Shown: positions 26,806-41,200 of the stretch, in pieces | Position numbering within the stretch: the first letter of the stretch is position 1 | Layout: each line of letters begins with the position of its first letter | Assembly: GCA_964035795.1 (NCBI GenBank) | Contig: OZ038324.1 | Location: 2,127,323 to 2,191,322, forward strand | Source of the DNA: Pterobdella sp. o SKG-2022 | Taxonomy: Eukaryota; Annelida; Clitellata; Hirudinida; Piscicolidae | DNA length: 64,000 nucleotides | Direction: 5' to 3' | Made by a program: the position numbers and the translations under genes | The notes under the pieces: generated by a model | What the model was told of the DNA's origin: nothing | Database searches by the model: none | What the model saw: only the letters and a program-made list of their open reading frames with translations

Positions 26806-27414
26806 CTGAATTTTGGGGGTTGATGGTGGTTTGTGAAATGGTGGTTTGTGATGGTCTTAAGTGGGTAGGGAGGGAAAGTTTGTGATGATTTTAGGTGGGG
26901 GAAGGGGGGATGGGGGTGGTTTGATGGTTTACGAAGGTTGGTAGTGGTGGTTTTATTGTTGTGTGGTTGGATTTCATGGTGTAAGCTTCCCACCTGATAT
27001 TAGCTTGTCTCATGAAGACATTATTTGTGCTGATATATGAGTGATCTTAATTTTTCTTTAATACTAGTTTTTTTGTTTAGTTTTGGTGATGTTCCTAGCA
27101 ACGAATCCTAGTTGCTGCCTTGGTATATTTATTGTTTAGGATGTTTTTATGCTTATCGTAATTTTGTTGATATTATCCTCGAATGAAATGCACCACATTA
27201 TAAAGGAAACAGTTGTTGTCAAGTTTAGCGAGTAGATCAATTTATTTAATCGAATTATTCATAAAAACTTGCCAAAATCTTTCATAAATTAACATGTTTA
27301 TCCAAGCATTCACCAAGATATTTTGGCAATCATGCAGGCAGCTTTATTGTGTATAGGACTCGCATACAAATTACGCCGGCATATTAATTTATGCGTCCTA
27401 TGTACTGGAAAGGA

Positions 27415-27630
27415 AATGAATGAATGGATGGGTGGGTGGGTATGTGGAGGGGTTGGTAGGTGGGTGGGCTGATGGGCAAAGGTTGGTGGATGGAATGACA
27501 GGTGGGTAAGGGTTAGTAGAGGTTGATGGGTTGCGGGGTGAATGTGTTGGTGAGTGAGTGGGTGGATGAGTTGGATGACTGGGTATAGGTAGATTTGTGG
27601 TTAATTGAATGAATGGGTGGGTGAGTGAGT
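27415..27630. repeat. Imperfect (TGGG/TGAG)n tract
   Basis: Diverged GGTGGGTGGA-type tetranucleotide sequence. Confidence 0.7.
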
Positions 27631-27884
27631 TGATAGTTGCTTCAAATGAAAATATCAGCTAATCATTGTAAAAATAGATAATTTTTTTAATGAGTTCAGT
27701 TGAATCTTACACGGTTTATTATGGAAACAATTTGAATGTTGGAAGCTATTTGCTATTATTTTTAATATGACAACTCTACTTCAACTACTGCTAATAATAA
27801 ATAAATTTCTATGTTCTATTGAATAAACAATAAATATTTTAATTATGAGAAAAAGATCTATAATTTGGATTATGAAAAATTTCT

Positions 27885-28215
27885 GGGTGATGATGGTGGT
27901 GGTGGTGGTGGTGGTGGTTGAGGTAATGATGGTGGTGGTGGTGGTGGTGGCGATGGTTGAGTTGATGATGGTGGTGGTGATGGTTGAGGTGATGATGGTG
28001 GTGGTGGTGGCGATGGTTGAAGTGATGATGGTGGTGGTGGTGATGGCGATGGTTGAGGTGATGATGGTGGTGGTGGTGATGGCGATGGTTGAGATGATGA
28101 TGGTGGTGGTGGTGGTGGTGGTGATGGTTGAGGTGATGATGGTGGTGGTGGTGGTGATGGTTGAGGTGATGATGGTGGTGGTGGTGGTGATGGTTGAGGT
28201 GATGATGGTGATGAT
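27885..28215. repeat. (GGT)n/GATGATGG minisatellite
   Basis: Repeated 36-42-bp blocks, GGTGATGGTTGAGGTGATGAT plus a variable GGT run. It creates a His-rich frame on one strand and a Val/Met-rich frame on the other, neither gene-like. Confidence 0.93.
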
Positions 28216-28815
28216 TATGGTAGGAATGGAAAAAGTGATAGTGAAAATAGAGGTGGTGGTGGTGATGGAAGAAGTGAGGGCTAGTGTGGTGGTGTGTTGA
28301 AGCGCTGCGTAGAATACACTGATGGGTGGATGAGTGTTGGAGTGAGATACGGATAATGAATTTACTGCATGAATAAATGAATAAATTCACGAATGAATTA
28401 ATAGATGGGTGAGTGGATGGATGAATGGATGGGTGGATGGATGAAAAAGTGATGTAGCATAATGTGTTTTGGTGCAGTTGCTTTTATAGCAACAATGACA
28501 AAATTGGAAATCTTTTTTTTCTATTAGTTTGAGAGTTTTGAAAATAAATTTTATCTTAAGAGGCAGTTTGAGTAGATTAGATCTGAGACGAAAAAAAATT
28601 AATGAAACAATTGAAAAATAACAAAAACTATATGAAAGAACAAACATACAAAAAAATGAATAAAAGAAAGAACAAAAAATGAATGACAGAATGAATGAGA
28701 GATGGGATGGGTTGGAACGGTTGTGTCTAAAAAATATGTTAACCCTGTCTCATGAGTGTTCACAATTAGCATTTAAATCTCATCTGCAAACAATGGAACA
28801 CATTTCTTTATATGC

Positions 28816-29567
<752 letters not shown>

Positions 29568-30059
29568 TATTTCATAATGTAAAATTGTTATACAAAAGGC
29601 ACTTAGGAAATGTTAGGAGCTCATTAAATGCAGATTTCACGAAGAAACAAACAATAATAAATATCATCATAAAGTAATAAAATCATGCAAATAAAAAAAC
29701 ATAATAAAAATAAAAATAATAATAATAATAATAAGGGTTCACTCATTGGTTGTTTAGCGGGTATTGAACTCTCGATTGAAATTTTAAAATACTCGCTAAG
29801 TATGCTTCAAACGACAAAACCTACATAGTAGATTTTTGAAGAGAAGAGAGACACATATTTAATGAGACACACCAGTACACAGAAGATGTTACTAGTCATT
29901 TATTCTTTTCTTCCTTTCTTCATCTTTTTCTTTCTTTCCATGTAATCTTCTCCTCCATCCATCATCATCATCATTTCTATACAGAGCACAAGATACCGCC
30001 TACTAACCATTAGCGTTGCCATAGAAATGCTTTTATGGCTGACGACAGGCAGACTGCCT

Positions 30060-30295
30060 TTTTAGTCTATCCATGCATAGATAATCTACTCATCCATCCA
30101 TCCATTCATTTCTCCATTCATCCATCTATCCCTTCTTTCATCCATCCATCCATCTATTCATACATTCATCTATCCATCCATCTATTAATTCATTCATTGA
30201 TCTAGCTACCTATCCATTCATTCATTCACCCATTTATCCATTCACTTACCCATTCATACCTCTTCCCACCTACCCGCCCATCCACCCCTCCACCT
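30060..30295. repeat. (ATCC)n tract
   Basis: Imperfect CCATCCATTCAT tetranucleotide sequence. Confidence 0.8.
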
Positions 30296-31294
30296 AATAT
30301 TTCCACGAACAAACATATGTTATAATGCGTCGAATTGTGACTAGCATTGACAATCATTTGGTTGTGTGTAACTGTTTGTGTGCGTAACTGTGTTTTTGTG
30401 TGTAACTATGTTTTTGTGTATATGAAAATTATTATGTTTATATTTTCATGTGGGAATGTGTATTTGAGGTACTCAGTTTTACTAAGTTTTTTCTGTGTGT
30501 GTGCGTTTTTCTGTGTTATATAAGTGTGTTTTGTGAGCATATTTTTGAATGTGTGGGCTTGTGTTTTTGTGTGTGGGTAAAAAGCTTTTGAAGGGGTCGT
30601 TCATAATTGGAAATGAAGTTTCTAGCTATGTTGTTGGAGGGATTTGTAGATCATGTGTGTGCATGTGATGATGTGTTGTTGGGGGTGTGTGAGTGGTGTG
30701 TGGCTGGTGATTTGCGTGTAATGGTGTGTGGTTATAGGTGTGAAGTTGGAGGTGTGGGAGTTGTGTGGTATGTGAAGTGTGATGGGTTCTTTTAATAGTT
30801 TCTATGATGTTTGAAAGCGTTTAAAAAAGAATGCTAACAAGAACTTGATTGGGATGATGTATTGGTTGGATAAGAAGATAGCTTGAAGGTATATAACATG
30901 GATGGCTAAATGAATGAATGAATAAAAACCAGATGAATAAATAAATAAATATCAAAAATAGTTAAATGCAAAAAGTAAAAAAAAATAAATAAGGAAATGG
31001 TTGGATGAGGAAGTAAATAGATGAACGCATTCAATTAGGGCCTACACTCATTTGTACTTGCAAGGATCTGGTAACTTAATTGCATTGTTTTTTATTAAGA
31101 AATTTTGTTTTGGAATCCTTCGATTTATAGTATTTATATAATATATTCACAATGATTATAATGAAATAAAAATTAATTTATCTTTTATATACCTTCAATC
31201 TATCTTTGAATGGATGCATGCAGGGATGACTGGATGGATGAGTGGATGCATGGATGAATAGGAAAAAACGTGGGATGAAAAGTAAAAAATAGCC

Positions 31295-31970
31295 ATGTTC
31301 AATTCCATCTATCCATCCATCCATTCATTCACTTTTCTATCCATCCATTCATTCACTTTTCTATCCATCCATCCGTTTATCCATCCACCCATTTATCCAT
31401 CCATCCATCTCTTCATCCATCTATCCATCCATCATTCCATCTATCCATCCCTGCATGCATCCATTCATTCGTTTTTACATACACGAAACATCATAATTTG
31501 TTCATCCACTCATTATTTTCTCCATCTATTTCAAAGCTTTTTTCAATCATTTTCACATCGAACTATTTTTCATTCATGAATGCTTGAATTCTTATTACAA
31601 TCTCTTTTCCTTATCAACGCATCCATTCATGTATTCATTTACACAACCGCTGTTCACCTATCCATCCATCCATCTTTTCATTTATCCTTTAATCCTTTAT
31701 CCACCAACTAGCTTTCCTTCTATCCACCCATTATCCTTCTACTAACCAATTTATTGTACATCCATCTATTCACCCATCAATCCATCAACTTCTTCATCCA
31801 TCCGTCAATTTATCCAACCATTCATCTATCTACTTATCCAACATCTACTCATTCATCCACCCATACATTCATTCATCAATTTTTCCATTCATTAATTCCT
31901 CCACCCATCCATTCATTCATCCACTCATTCATCAATTTTCCATTCATTCATCCATCATGCATCTACTTAT
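31295..31970. repeat. (ATCC)n-rich tract
   Basis: Long, diverged CATCCATTCATC sequence with interruptions. Its Ser/His/Ile/Pro frames are repeat products. Confidence 0.8.
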
Positions 31971-33149
31971 TAATTCATCTTGCAGATTTGTTAATTTCTT
32001 TTATGTTTTCTTCATCGCCATATTACCTTCTTTTACAACTTTTTTACGTCTTTTTCATTAGCTCTCACAACAGATTCTACTTTTGTAATAAAAACCCTCT
32101 CTACGTCACGACCTCGTTTTACGGAATACTTCTCATAATTCGACTTACGTCGCACTATAACAATGTTACGATGCTTAGCACATTGAAAAAATTATAGCCA
32201 TTATTTTGATATTTCAAATCACAAATTTTTTATTGAAGAGAATAAAAGAATGATAAACTCCTAATAACCAAAATTTTTAATAGAGCAAAAAAGTTAGTTT
32301 TGATAATTGAAGTCCTTATAATTGAAATTCTCTCCCACTCAACTTCTTTCAACCATTTCCTTGAAGCGTCTAAAAACACATTAATATAACCGCATCTCAT
32401 GTCCTTGTATTTTTGACCTTTCAAGCGCCTCTGTAGTAAAGCTAGTTTGTATTGTGGTTGTCTTCATTATCATCACAAGCCCCAACATCACCAATCTTAT
32501 TCAATTATTCAAAACCTTCTAGGTAGCCTACTCTATCTTATAAAATTTTTCCAACCTAGCTACATTGACACCCTGCCTTGAAAGCTTCTCAAGCCCCATA
32601 TGCCATAATCACCCTTAAAAATGCTCCCAGTTTGAAGCTATGGATGGATCTATGGGTGAAGGAGGATTTGTGAGAACCATTGATGTTTGTTGCAGTTGTA
32701 TATGTATTATTATGATTGGTGATTTTGCATATGGAATACAAGTGGACAGATTCTAATTTGAAAAAATATAAAAATGAAGCTATTATGCATAAAAAATAAA
32801 AAAAATAAAAATTCGAAAATAAACATTTGGAAACTCAAAAAAAAAACAATAAAAACACCATAAAGAAAAAATTGAAAAAAAAAAAATCATAATGGCGGAT
32901 AAAGACAGTCAAAATTGCTTAATTAGCAAAATCTACGCTTGCAAAAAGAACTTCAAAACAAAGTATTACTCCAGAATTTTTTTATTGACGAGTAAAAGTA
33001 ATAACGATAATATCAAGTAAGACAATTTCATTTTTAATGACTGTGGTTGGTCGGTGTTGTGGAATTAGGGATAGAAAAATAATTATCATGTGTTTATTTA
33101 ATTTTTTATTAATTGTGAAGCGCTGTGAACGAATTAATTTTTTCAAACG

Positions 33150-33370
<221 letters not shown>

Positions 33371-34865
33371 TATTTCTATTGTTTCAAACAAATTACTTTG
33401 CTTCTTCATTGAAGCTTTCAGTTTTTTTTCTATCATTTTTTTTCATTATTTAATTTTATTGTTTCTATTATTTTTTTTATTATTTAATTTTATTGTTTCT
33501 ATTATTTTTTTTCATCTTTTTCTTGTTTCTTTGTTATTCTGATTATTCTTCTTTCTATAAATAACTCTTTTTTATATTTTTTCTATCCATGGAATTATGA
33601 TGCATGCACATACTTGTACAAATACGCATGTTTGCATTGCTTTTATTATTATCCTTATTTTCACTTATTGTTTTCGTTATTATTCTTGTTATTCTTATTT
33701 TTATATTATATACTTTTTATTGAATATTAATTCATTTTTCTCATACTTCTATTCAGGATCTATAATCCTTTTTCCTCACAATAAATATATTTTCACAAAT
33801 TATATTTTTATGATTCTTATTATGAAAATCATCACTCGTTTTTTCATATTTATGTAATTTTTGTGATATAAATGTAAATTATCAGTTTGTAATTTTTATG
33901 ATTAACACTTCAAATATTAATTATTTTTTGTTTTTTTATTTATTAACAATATTTGTTTTCTTTATTGTTTCGTTATTCTTTTTCATTAATTTTTTATATT
34001 ATTGCTTCTAAGTTCAATAATGTCTTGAAGCTTTCCAAAATTGTTTTCTCATTTTATTTTTGTCAATAAAATCCATAATAATATTTATTTTGAATAAATT
34101 ATAATAATAATTAAAATTACAAATATTATTTTCACTTTATTACTTTTTCAAAAATAGTTGAATATCGTAAATATTCTGTTAGGTTTTCGTTATCAGCCAC
34201 TGTAACCAAAATTTCCAAAAAAAACTGAAAATTCATCAAAACCTCAACTGACTAGCATGGTGGGTAAAATATTTCGAATAAATTGATTGAATTGATCATT
34301 TTATCAGCTTTTTAATGGTTTTTCGGAACGTATTGCTTAATACATCATTTTTTCTTCTTTTTGATGTTATATTTGAAATTACTATTATGTTTTTATCACT
34401 TATTAATAAAAATAAATATATTTAGTGAAAGAATTATTTTTAAAAAAATGGAACAAATAAATAAAAATATATAAATCAGCAATTAAGTTTGGAAACGAAA
34501 AATAATTGACAAAACAAAGACTAATAATCAAACCGTAAATACTTAATGAATCAAAAAAACCAAAACTACGTAATTGGATAATCAAAAACAATTAACTAAG
34601 ATTAATATTCTATTTATGTTTTGTTTGAATAATTTGATGAATTTTTGATTGGTTCATTGATTAACGTTTTTCCCAATCACAATCAAGTTAAACAAATGAA
34701 AAAATGAATAACCAATCAAAGAAAAATGACCTATTTACATGTTAATTAACCTTCAAAACATGGCTTTCAGGAAAAAGATCATTATCTTCTCTTTTTATCA
34801 TCAGATTCTCTTCTGAACTTCTAAAATTACTTTTATTATTATATCATCATCATTATTATCATTGT

Positions 34866-34905
34866 TTTATGTCCATTCCCATGCTAGCATGGTTTGAATG
34901 GTGGT
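34866..34905 (-). repeat. Fragment of a dispersed repeat with CCATGCTAGCATGG-like core
   Basis: The plus-strand words TGTCCATTCCCATGCTAGCATGG follow an ATC-rich stretch. I recall similar cores next to GAT microsatellites scattered in mollusc and annelid genomes. Only a short remnant is present, so assignment to a named family is not possible here. Confidence 0.45.
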
Positions 34906-34957
34906 TCATAAATACAAAATAAAATATCTTCTACACACAATATGAATAATCTCTCAC

Positions 34958-35526
34958 ATAGCCATGAGTAGAAGAGGATGTAGACAAGTTTCTGGTATTG
35001 CACTGGAATATCAACTTCAATGTCCTGGAAGAAGCATGACTCAAAAGGACAGCATGAAGGCACAGGGGGGAAGTTATGCATTGAATCTGAAAACTCTGTA
35101 GAGAAAGAGTTTTATGAAGTTTTCCATTACATATATTAAGAAAGTATTATTTATTAATCAATAGTTTTGGATAGTTTAAACTTGAATTTTTGATGAAAAT
35201 ATTAAACAAAAATACTTTTTTTCAAAGAATTCTCCATTTCATTTAATTCTCTGGATTTACTTTCAAGTTCTTCTTGTTTTTTTTTAAATTCATCAAAGTT
35301 CGGCTCTGGTTCATCTAATGCAACATCATTTTCAGAAAGTTTTTCAGCATTTGTATTTTTGTTATAATCAGTGCTCTTATAGTTCTGAAATTAACAAAAA
35401 TATTAGTTTTAAATCAAAAGCAATTATTATGAAAGTTACGTTTGAGCTTTGAGTGTTGAATGGGCTGTACTCTTTTTGAGCTTCTCCATAATTCGATGAT
35501 GATATTGCCTCGTTTATTGACTCATC
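34958..35526 (-). CDS. SCAMP: SCAMP-like protein, N-terminal exons (partial)
   Basis: Three minus-strand exons, 35526-35440, 35384-35216 and 35086-34958, join in phase (0-0, 0-1, 1-1). They encode an EYSPF motif that may be a worn NPF repeat, a coiled-coil-like segment (FKKKQEELESKSRELNEMEN), and then NFPPVPSCCPFESCFFQDI with DIPVQYQKLV and FYSWL. The last part aligns with the conserved NNWPPLP...CFYQDF...IPxxYQ segment just before the first membrane span of secretory carrier membrane proteins, which act in endosomal and trans-Golgi recycling. It is diverged. I found neither the initiator exon nor the four membrane spans, although over 3 kb of sequence lies downstream. It may be partial, span a large intron, or be a decayed copy. 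Confidence 0.68.
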
Positions 35527-36495
35527 CTTGGCAATTAAGATTCAATCGTTATGATTGATTGTTATACATACAATTTTCGTTATGAGTTTTTAATTCATTT
35601 TAAATTATATTATTGATATAAAAATATTTTTGATTTTAGCTATTACTTTCAAAGGGTCGTAATCTGATTTCACATATGCCATATTTTTCCAGATTATATG
35701 ATTCTAAAGCCTAGTAACTTTTGAATTGTTATGAGAACAAGTTAAAATTTTGCATAAAATAACTTGTCAATACAGATGTTCCCTATTTTTAGCCTCGATG
35801 TTTAATTATTTAAAACGTCAATAATGATAGGCACAACTTTTAAAAAAGTGATGGCGTTGTGTCATCAAGTTTAGACTAAACCAAATGCATGTGGCAACCT
35901 TTTGTGATATATTATTACAAAAAATTAGTTTAAAATTTGTTGATGAAAAACATAAACTAAATAAAATTAACTATGACTTTTTCATTTAAGTATAATTCTT
36001 GGCAAATTGCAACATAAAATTGCTTAAAATTCTAAATAGTTTGAAATTGAAAAGCCGATGCGAACATTCAAAAAAAAAAATTTGTCAATGTTTTTAATAT
36101 AAAATTATTAATGTATGAAAATATAGGTTAAATTAAAACTAAGAAAACTGGGCATACACCAAGAAAAACCAGTGAACATTTTTTAGTTCAACATCCAATA
36201 AATTTTATTCATTAAAAAATCAAACTTTGTTTCAAGCTACTAATAATTCGTTTGTTTCAAGATTTATTTCAAGTATTTTTTGAGTTATAGAAGCTACAAC
36301 ATCAAGGTATTTCAAGATGAACGTCGGAAGCTGTTTTTCTGATGTTCAATGGCAGTGAGTCACACGTCTTTCTGATTTTCTCTTCGACTTTCGACTATAA
36401 TAGTTGATTTTCATTATACTAGTTTTAAATCATATGATGATATCACAGAAGTAATAAACAAATTATTTGAAAATCACTATTCTTTCAATGATTAC

Positions 36496-37924
36496 CTCTA
36501 AATTAGTAAAAGTGAATTTGATCTTTCTAGAACTACAAAGTTCTTGGATAATTTTGAATTTCTGAAAAAAATAACAGTGAATTTCATATTATTTATAAAA
36601 TAAAAGAAAAACATTTATATCTCAAATGTTCGATAATATTCAAACGTATTTAGAAAAAAGATGTATTCATAAAGACCGGTTTAATGGAAGAAAAATTTCT
36701 TAAAAAGCATTTGAGTGAGTGATAAATTGTATAGACCTAACATAAAACCCTATAAACTTACATAAATGATTGATGTATCAATATCTGATGCATTCCTCAA
36801 ATCGAACTCTATGCTTGTCAATGCTTCATCTGAAGTTAACGTATCAAATAATGAAGTCTTCAGTTTTTCTATCAATTTAATCAGTAATTGCTAAGTTACT
36901 CAAATACAAAAAAGATTCAAATCAAAGATTTATTAACTAAAGAATGCAAAGCTTTTTCTAAGTAGAGCTCACAGCATACAAACTTGTTTGTTTGGAAGTT
37001 TGTATGCTTGAAAATGTGAGTTCAGATTAGAAAAAGTTTTTTTTTGTTCAATTAATAAATATTTGATTCCACTTTATAATCATAAAATAGCTTAAATGGG
37101 CAAAAGTTGATTAAAAAAAGGTCTATAAAAGGTTGTTCAATGTAATGTGGTATTTATAAAGATATTGTCGTCAACTAGAGCGTTTGCTACAAATTTAATG
37201 TAGCGAAAACACACTGTGGAACAGGTGCTAATTGTTGGCCCACGTGGGATCGAACTTGGTGACTTTAGATACTCAGTTGAATGCTCTACCAACTGAGCTA
37301 TGCAGGCCCACAAAACTGAGCTCATTCAATTTGAAAAATAATCACTGGCTAAATAAAGTACGGACTTAGATTGATTTATTCACTAAAACTCAAAAATATC
37401 CTCACCGTTCCATGCAATGTGTCTGATAAAATAGTTATGCAGTTGATTGGCTGAGAGGAAGTTGATGTTAGTGGGGTATTCTTGGATGTGAAGATGCAGG
37501 TGTTGATGGCTTATTAAATCTCTGGAACCTTTCACTCGGTCCATCGTCACACGCTCCTTTTTCTGGGTTTAATTACTTAACGTAACTCTTAGGGACTTGT
37601 ATCGGTGGATCGATATTTGTTTTCAATATTTGTTCAAAATACTAGGTCTACTTGGAATGTTTTTTTATAAGCTTTAAGCATTCAATAATTGAAATTAACA
37701 CTGACAAATACAAAAGGAATAATATAAAACTGAATCCTCATTTAAATAAATATCAGCACTTAATGTGTTAAACATCTTTGAAAATTCTTCCTCATAAAAT
37801 TAACATATCATTGAATTATCATTGAAATTTAGAAAGACCCACAACAACATACAACAATCTGAGGGTACATTTTGTGGAAGAGGTCCATCATGGTGTGTGC
37901 TATAATGCCCAAGGGCACTCCCCA
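36496..37924 (-). CDS. Unrecognised multi-exon gene, internal exons
   Basis: Four minus-strand exons have good splice borders and matching phases: 37924-37853 (0 to 0), 37562-37406 (0 to 1), 36868-36762 (1 to 0) and 36561-36496 (0 to 0). They read GVPLGIIAHTMMDLFHKMYP, then HLHLHIQEYPTNINFL and NQLHNYFIRHIAW, then LTSIEFDLRNASDIDTSIIY, then KIIQELCSSRKIKFTF. Phase agreement across three introns argues for a real gene. I do not recognise the family. The 5' part may lie under or beyond the assembly gap at 38003-38202. A possible final mini-exon (36338-36312, ending in TGA) would close the frame. Alternatively the phase-0 end could continue into the SCAMP-like exons, but their domain content suggests a separate gene. 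Confidence 0.55.
37190..37312 (-). repeat. tRNA-derived SINE copy (best preserved)
   Basis: The minus strand shows GGGCCTGCATAGCTCAG, the A-box TTGGTAGAGC, the B-box GTTCGATCCC, then a body ending in CACCTGTTCCACAGTGTG. It lies in an intron of the unrecognised gene between exons 37562-37406 and 36868-36762, in the same orientation as the other copies in this window. Confidence 0.85.
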
Positions 37925-38002
37925 CTGAGATTAATAAGAATATGGAGCATAAAGAATTTGTATTCAACTAAAGAGATAAATGAATATTTAAATGAAAAAA
38001 TG

Positions 38003-38202
38003 NNNNNNNNNNNNNNNNNNNNNNNNNNNNNNNNNNNNNNNNNNNNNNNNNNNNNNNNNNNNNNNNNNNNNNNNNNNNNNNNNNNNNNNNNNNNNNNNNN
38101 NNNNNNNNNNNNNNNNNNNNNNNNNNNNNNNNNNNNNNNNNNNNNNNNNNNNNNNNNNNNNNNNNNNNNNNNNNNNNNNNNNNNNNNNNNNNNNNNNNNN
38201 NN
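38003..38202. other. Assembly gap (200 N)
   Basis: Exactly 200 undetermined bases, likely a placeholder length. Any open frame across it is meaningless. It may hide an upstream exon of the minus-strand gene at 36496-37924. Confidence 0.99.
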
Positions 38203-41200
38203 TTTTGAAGCTGTGAAAAGTGATATGTTTATAAAAAGCCCATATAAATTATCTATTCAATAGATTTCTAAAGCTTATACTTAAGTAGTTATTTTCTCAT
38301 ACAGCCATCAATATTGAAGTGTGATTAATAATATTGGTATTAGGATTACAACGTGTCCATTACACACAACTGCATTACAAGTCGCCATTGTTGTATCGTT
38401 GTTTTAGTGGGGTCGATATGTGAATAGATTAGGATCTATATCCCTAATGATTTACGACGGCTTGCAGATGATGTTAAACAGTATAACTAATTATATTCTC
38501 TTATCGATTTTGAGATTTGTTATTTAAATTATTGAATTCATTTTCATATTTTTTTTTTTCGGTGATTTTTTGATAAATGTTGGAAATTAAATTTTAAATA
38601 GTTTCATTATTCAAAAATGGGATGAAGTAACAGCTTGGGAAGGATTTTTAAGCCACAAATCATGATACCTTCTGACCTCCAAGCTTCTGCACACAAGTTA
38701 CTATAAATATTCATTTTTCAGTGCTTTCATATAAATTATTATTTTTCATTTTATTATTCTAATATTTATATTTTTATGTTTAATAGGACTAAATTTTTGT
38801 TTTATTTTGTTTATCAACTGATATAAATATATTTCACAGTTAATATTTGTTATATATAAACTCGATATTTAATTTTTGTGATACATGAGTATTACTATAT
38901 TGCTAATTTCATAAGTCACTGTGAACACAAGCATTAGTTTATTGATAACGTAGTTTTCAGTAAGTAAACTTACTTCATGCATTCTCTATTGACCATTATG
39001 TTTAAGTATTTTTAAAACATAACAAAGTAAATAGTGGTTAAAAATCAAGTTATTGAAATCAATGGAAATAATAAAGTGGAAAAGAAAACATATAATCAAT
39101 TTGATTTTTTTTCCCAAGAATCAAATGTTAACGAAATATTTTTCAAGACCTACTATAGAGTAGAAAAAATAAAGTTTGAAATCTTCTATAGACTGGCAAA
39201 AAATGAAAGTTGAGATCTATTATAGACGAGCAAAAAAAAAATTTATAAACTGTAAGAAATATCAATCGAGCATTGTTAAAACTTCAATTGTTCAATTAAA
39301 TCAAACTCATACTCTCAAAAAGCTGCAACAATCTTTGATAATTTGAAAAAATTTGATTATATGTTATATGTTATGAAAGACAACCATGTTACAAACAGTT
39401 GTTATGTAACCAATACTTGAAATATTCAAATAGGGTCATTATCTCGCCGTTACAATCAATTAAAAAGTTGATGGTTTATTTATGGTTTTGGAAGGTTTGT
39501 TTTAGATTCGGGAAGCTGTTAATCGACGTTCGTGAACTGATCGATAATGACGAAATTAAAAAAGCAATGTAGAAAATATTTGTATACAAGTTAAATAATA
39601 TTAAAAAATTAGATGGTATATTATATTAAAAAAGGAATTTCATTATATAAAATATACAGAAAAAGTATAAAATGGTATTATAATTTAACTTAATAATATA
39701 CCAAATTCCCTATCATAATATACAAAATTCACATCAAAACTCACAAAACTTTCTATCAAGTAGTTTTAAATTAGAAAACTTCTTTCATAAAATAACAACT
39801 GCGTATTATAATATACAAATAAAATACAAAAACACACACTTCTAATATTTGCACACAAATGGGTTAGCCACAAAGACGTCAATGTTTGCCTAATCAATTC
39901 TGCAGCTTTGATTGAAGCTTGTAACTTCGCGATTGGTATCATTTCACACACTATCTCGTCAAATAATCTTCCTTGCAAGGGTTTTTGAAAGTTGTTTTTT
40001 GATAGTTGGGGCTCGAAGTGTGTATATAATGATGACGAAGGTTTGTTTTGAAATGTTTTGTGAGATCTTAACTGCCATCAGTGGTTTAAAATCTAATGGA
40101 AACCTGGTTTTTTTGATTTGGAATCAAGTAATAAATGTGTGGAAGACCAGCATTAGGTTACAGTTGGCTCATCACTGTATAAATTGAATCCTTCTCTAAA
40201 CATTTCGTTTGTCTTTTCTCATCTATATTCCCTTGTGTCATGGTGTCAAGAAAATTCTTTCCAAGTTGGGTGCATCTATAAGCCCATATTTAAGACAAGC
40301 AAACCTTGAGTCATTCTGTCTATCTCCCGTTTTTTGGCTTTTATTTTGAGTTTTTTTCAAAGTATTTTTATGTATACAGATAGCATACATGAACTGGTAC
40401 TTTTTAAATTATGAGTAAGCACTTGAAAATTGTAGTACGAAGACTTTCATATTTAAAGCATATTTGTTTGTCTGGGTGAGTGTATAAACTGTCATTGATT
40501 GCGTCAGAAAATGCACTGGACACAGAAACAAAAATTTTAAAAACGAAGCTCTTCATAGAAAGAAGTTACATAACAAAGAGAATACTTGATAATGTAAGTT
40601 CTCCTTACAAAAAGTTTCGTAATTAAATATACCGTTGTATTTGTTTCTTGTACCTTTCTTATTGGTTTATTGGTATTTATCATGGATGAGTTCAGTTTGC
40701 TTACTCTGAGATCAGTCATGACTCGTTAATGTATTAACTGATGTTTTTCAGTTTCAATTCCATTTATCTTTTCTGCTATATCCCATAGTACTGCATATTC
40801 AAATTTGAGACATTTCAAATGTTGGGTCCAAACTAATGCAAGTGTACGAAAGTTTTAATTTTCAATGAGAACATTTAGTTTAAATAAAATTTTTTTTAGA
40901 AAAATTTAACTGAAATGAATTAGTATAAAATGAGTTTAAGTGCTCGGAACAATTTCATTTAGACAGCCATAAGCACAAGTTCAATATCGCATGTCGACAT
41001 ATAATCAGTTTGAAACCGTAATACACGATTTTAAAAAACATAAAAATGCGAAAATTTTAATGCTTGAATCTCTATAAAAACTTTTTGTTAGTACCTCAGG
41101 CTTCATGAACAAACTGGTAACAAAGTTTACATTTTTAGAGACAGCTTAATGCACTCATAAACAATATTAATAATCATTAAATTTCTTCGTAAATCGACGT

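Noticed and set aside
27839..28390. 183-residue His-rich minus-strand frame and its Val/Met-rich complement
   Set aside because: Product of the GGT/GAT minisatellite; both strands are open because the repeat lacks stops.
30607..30795. 62-residue Val/Cys-rich frame
   Set aside because: Lies in GT-rich low-complexity DNA with no family resemblance or splice context.
36496..37924. Possible ATG5-like identity of the unknown gene
   Set aside because: A short similarity in the pattern of hydrophobic residues was noticed, but the diagnostic ATG5 motifs are missing, so no name is given.
37874..38263. Plus-strand frame crossing the N gap
   Set aside because: It relies on undetermined bases, and the left part is the antisense of a better-supported minus-strand exon.
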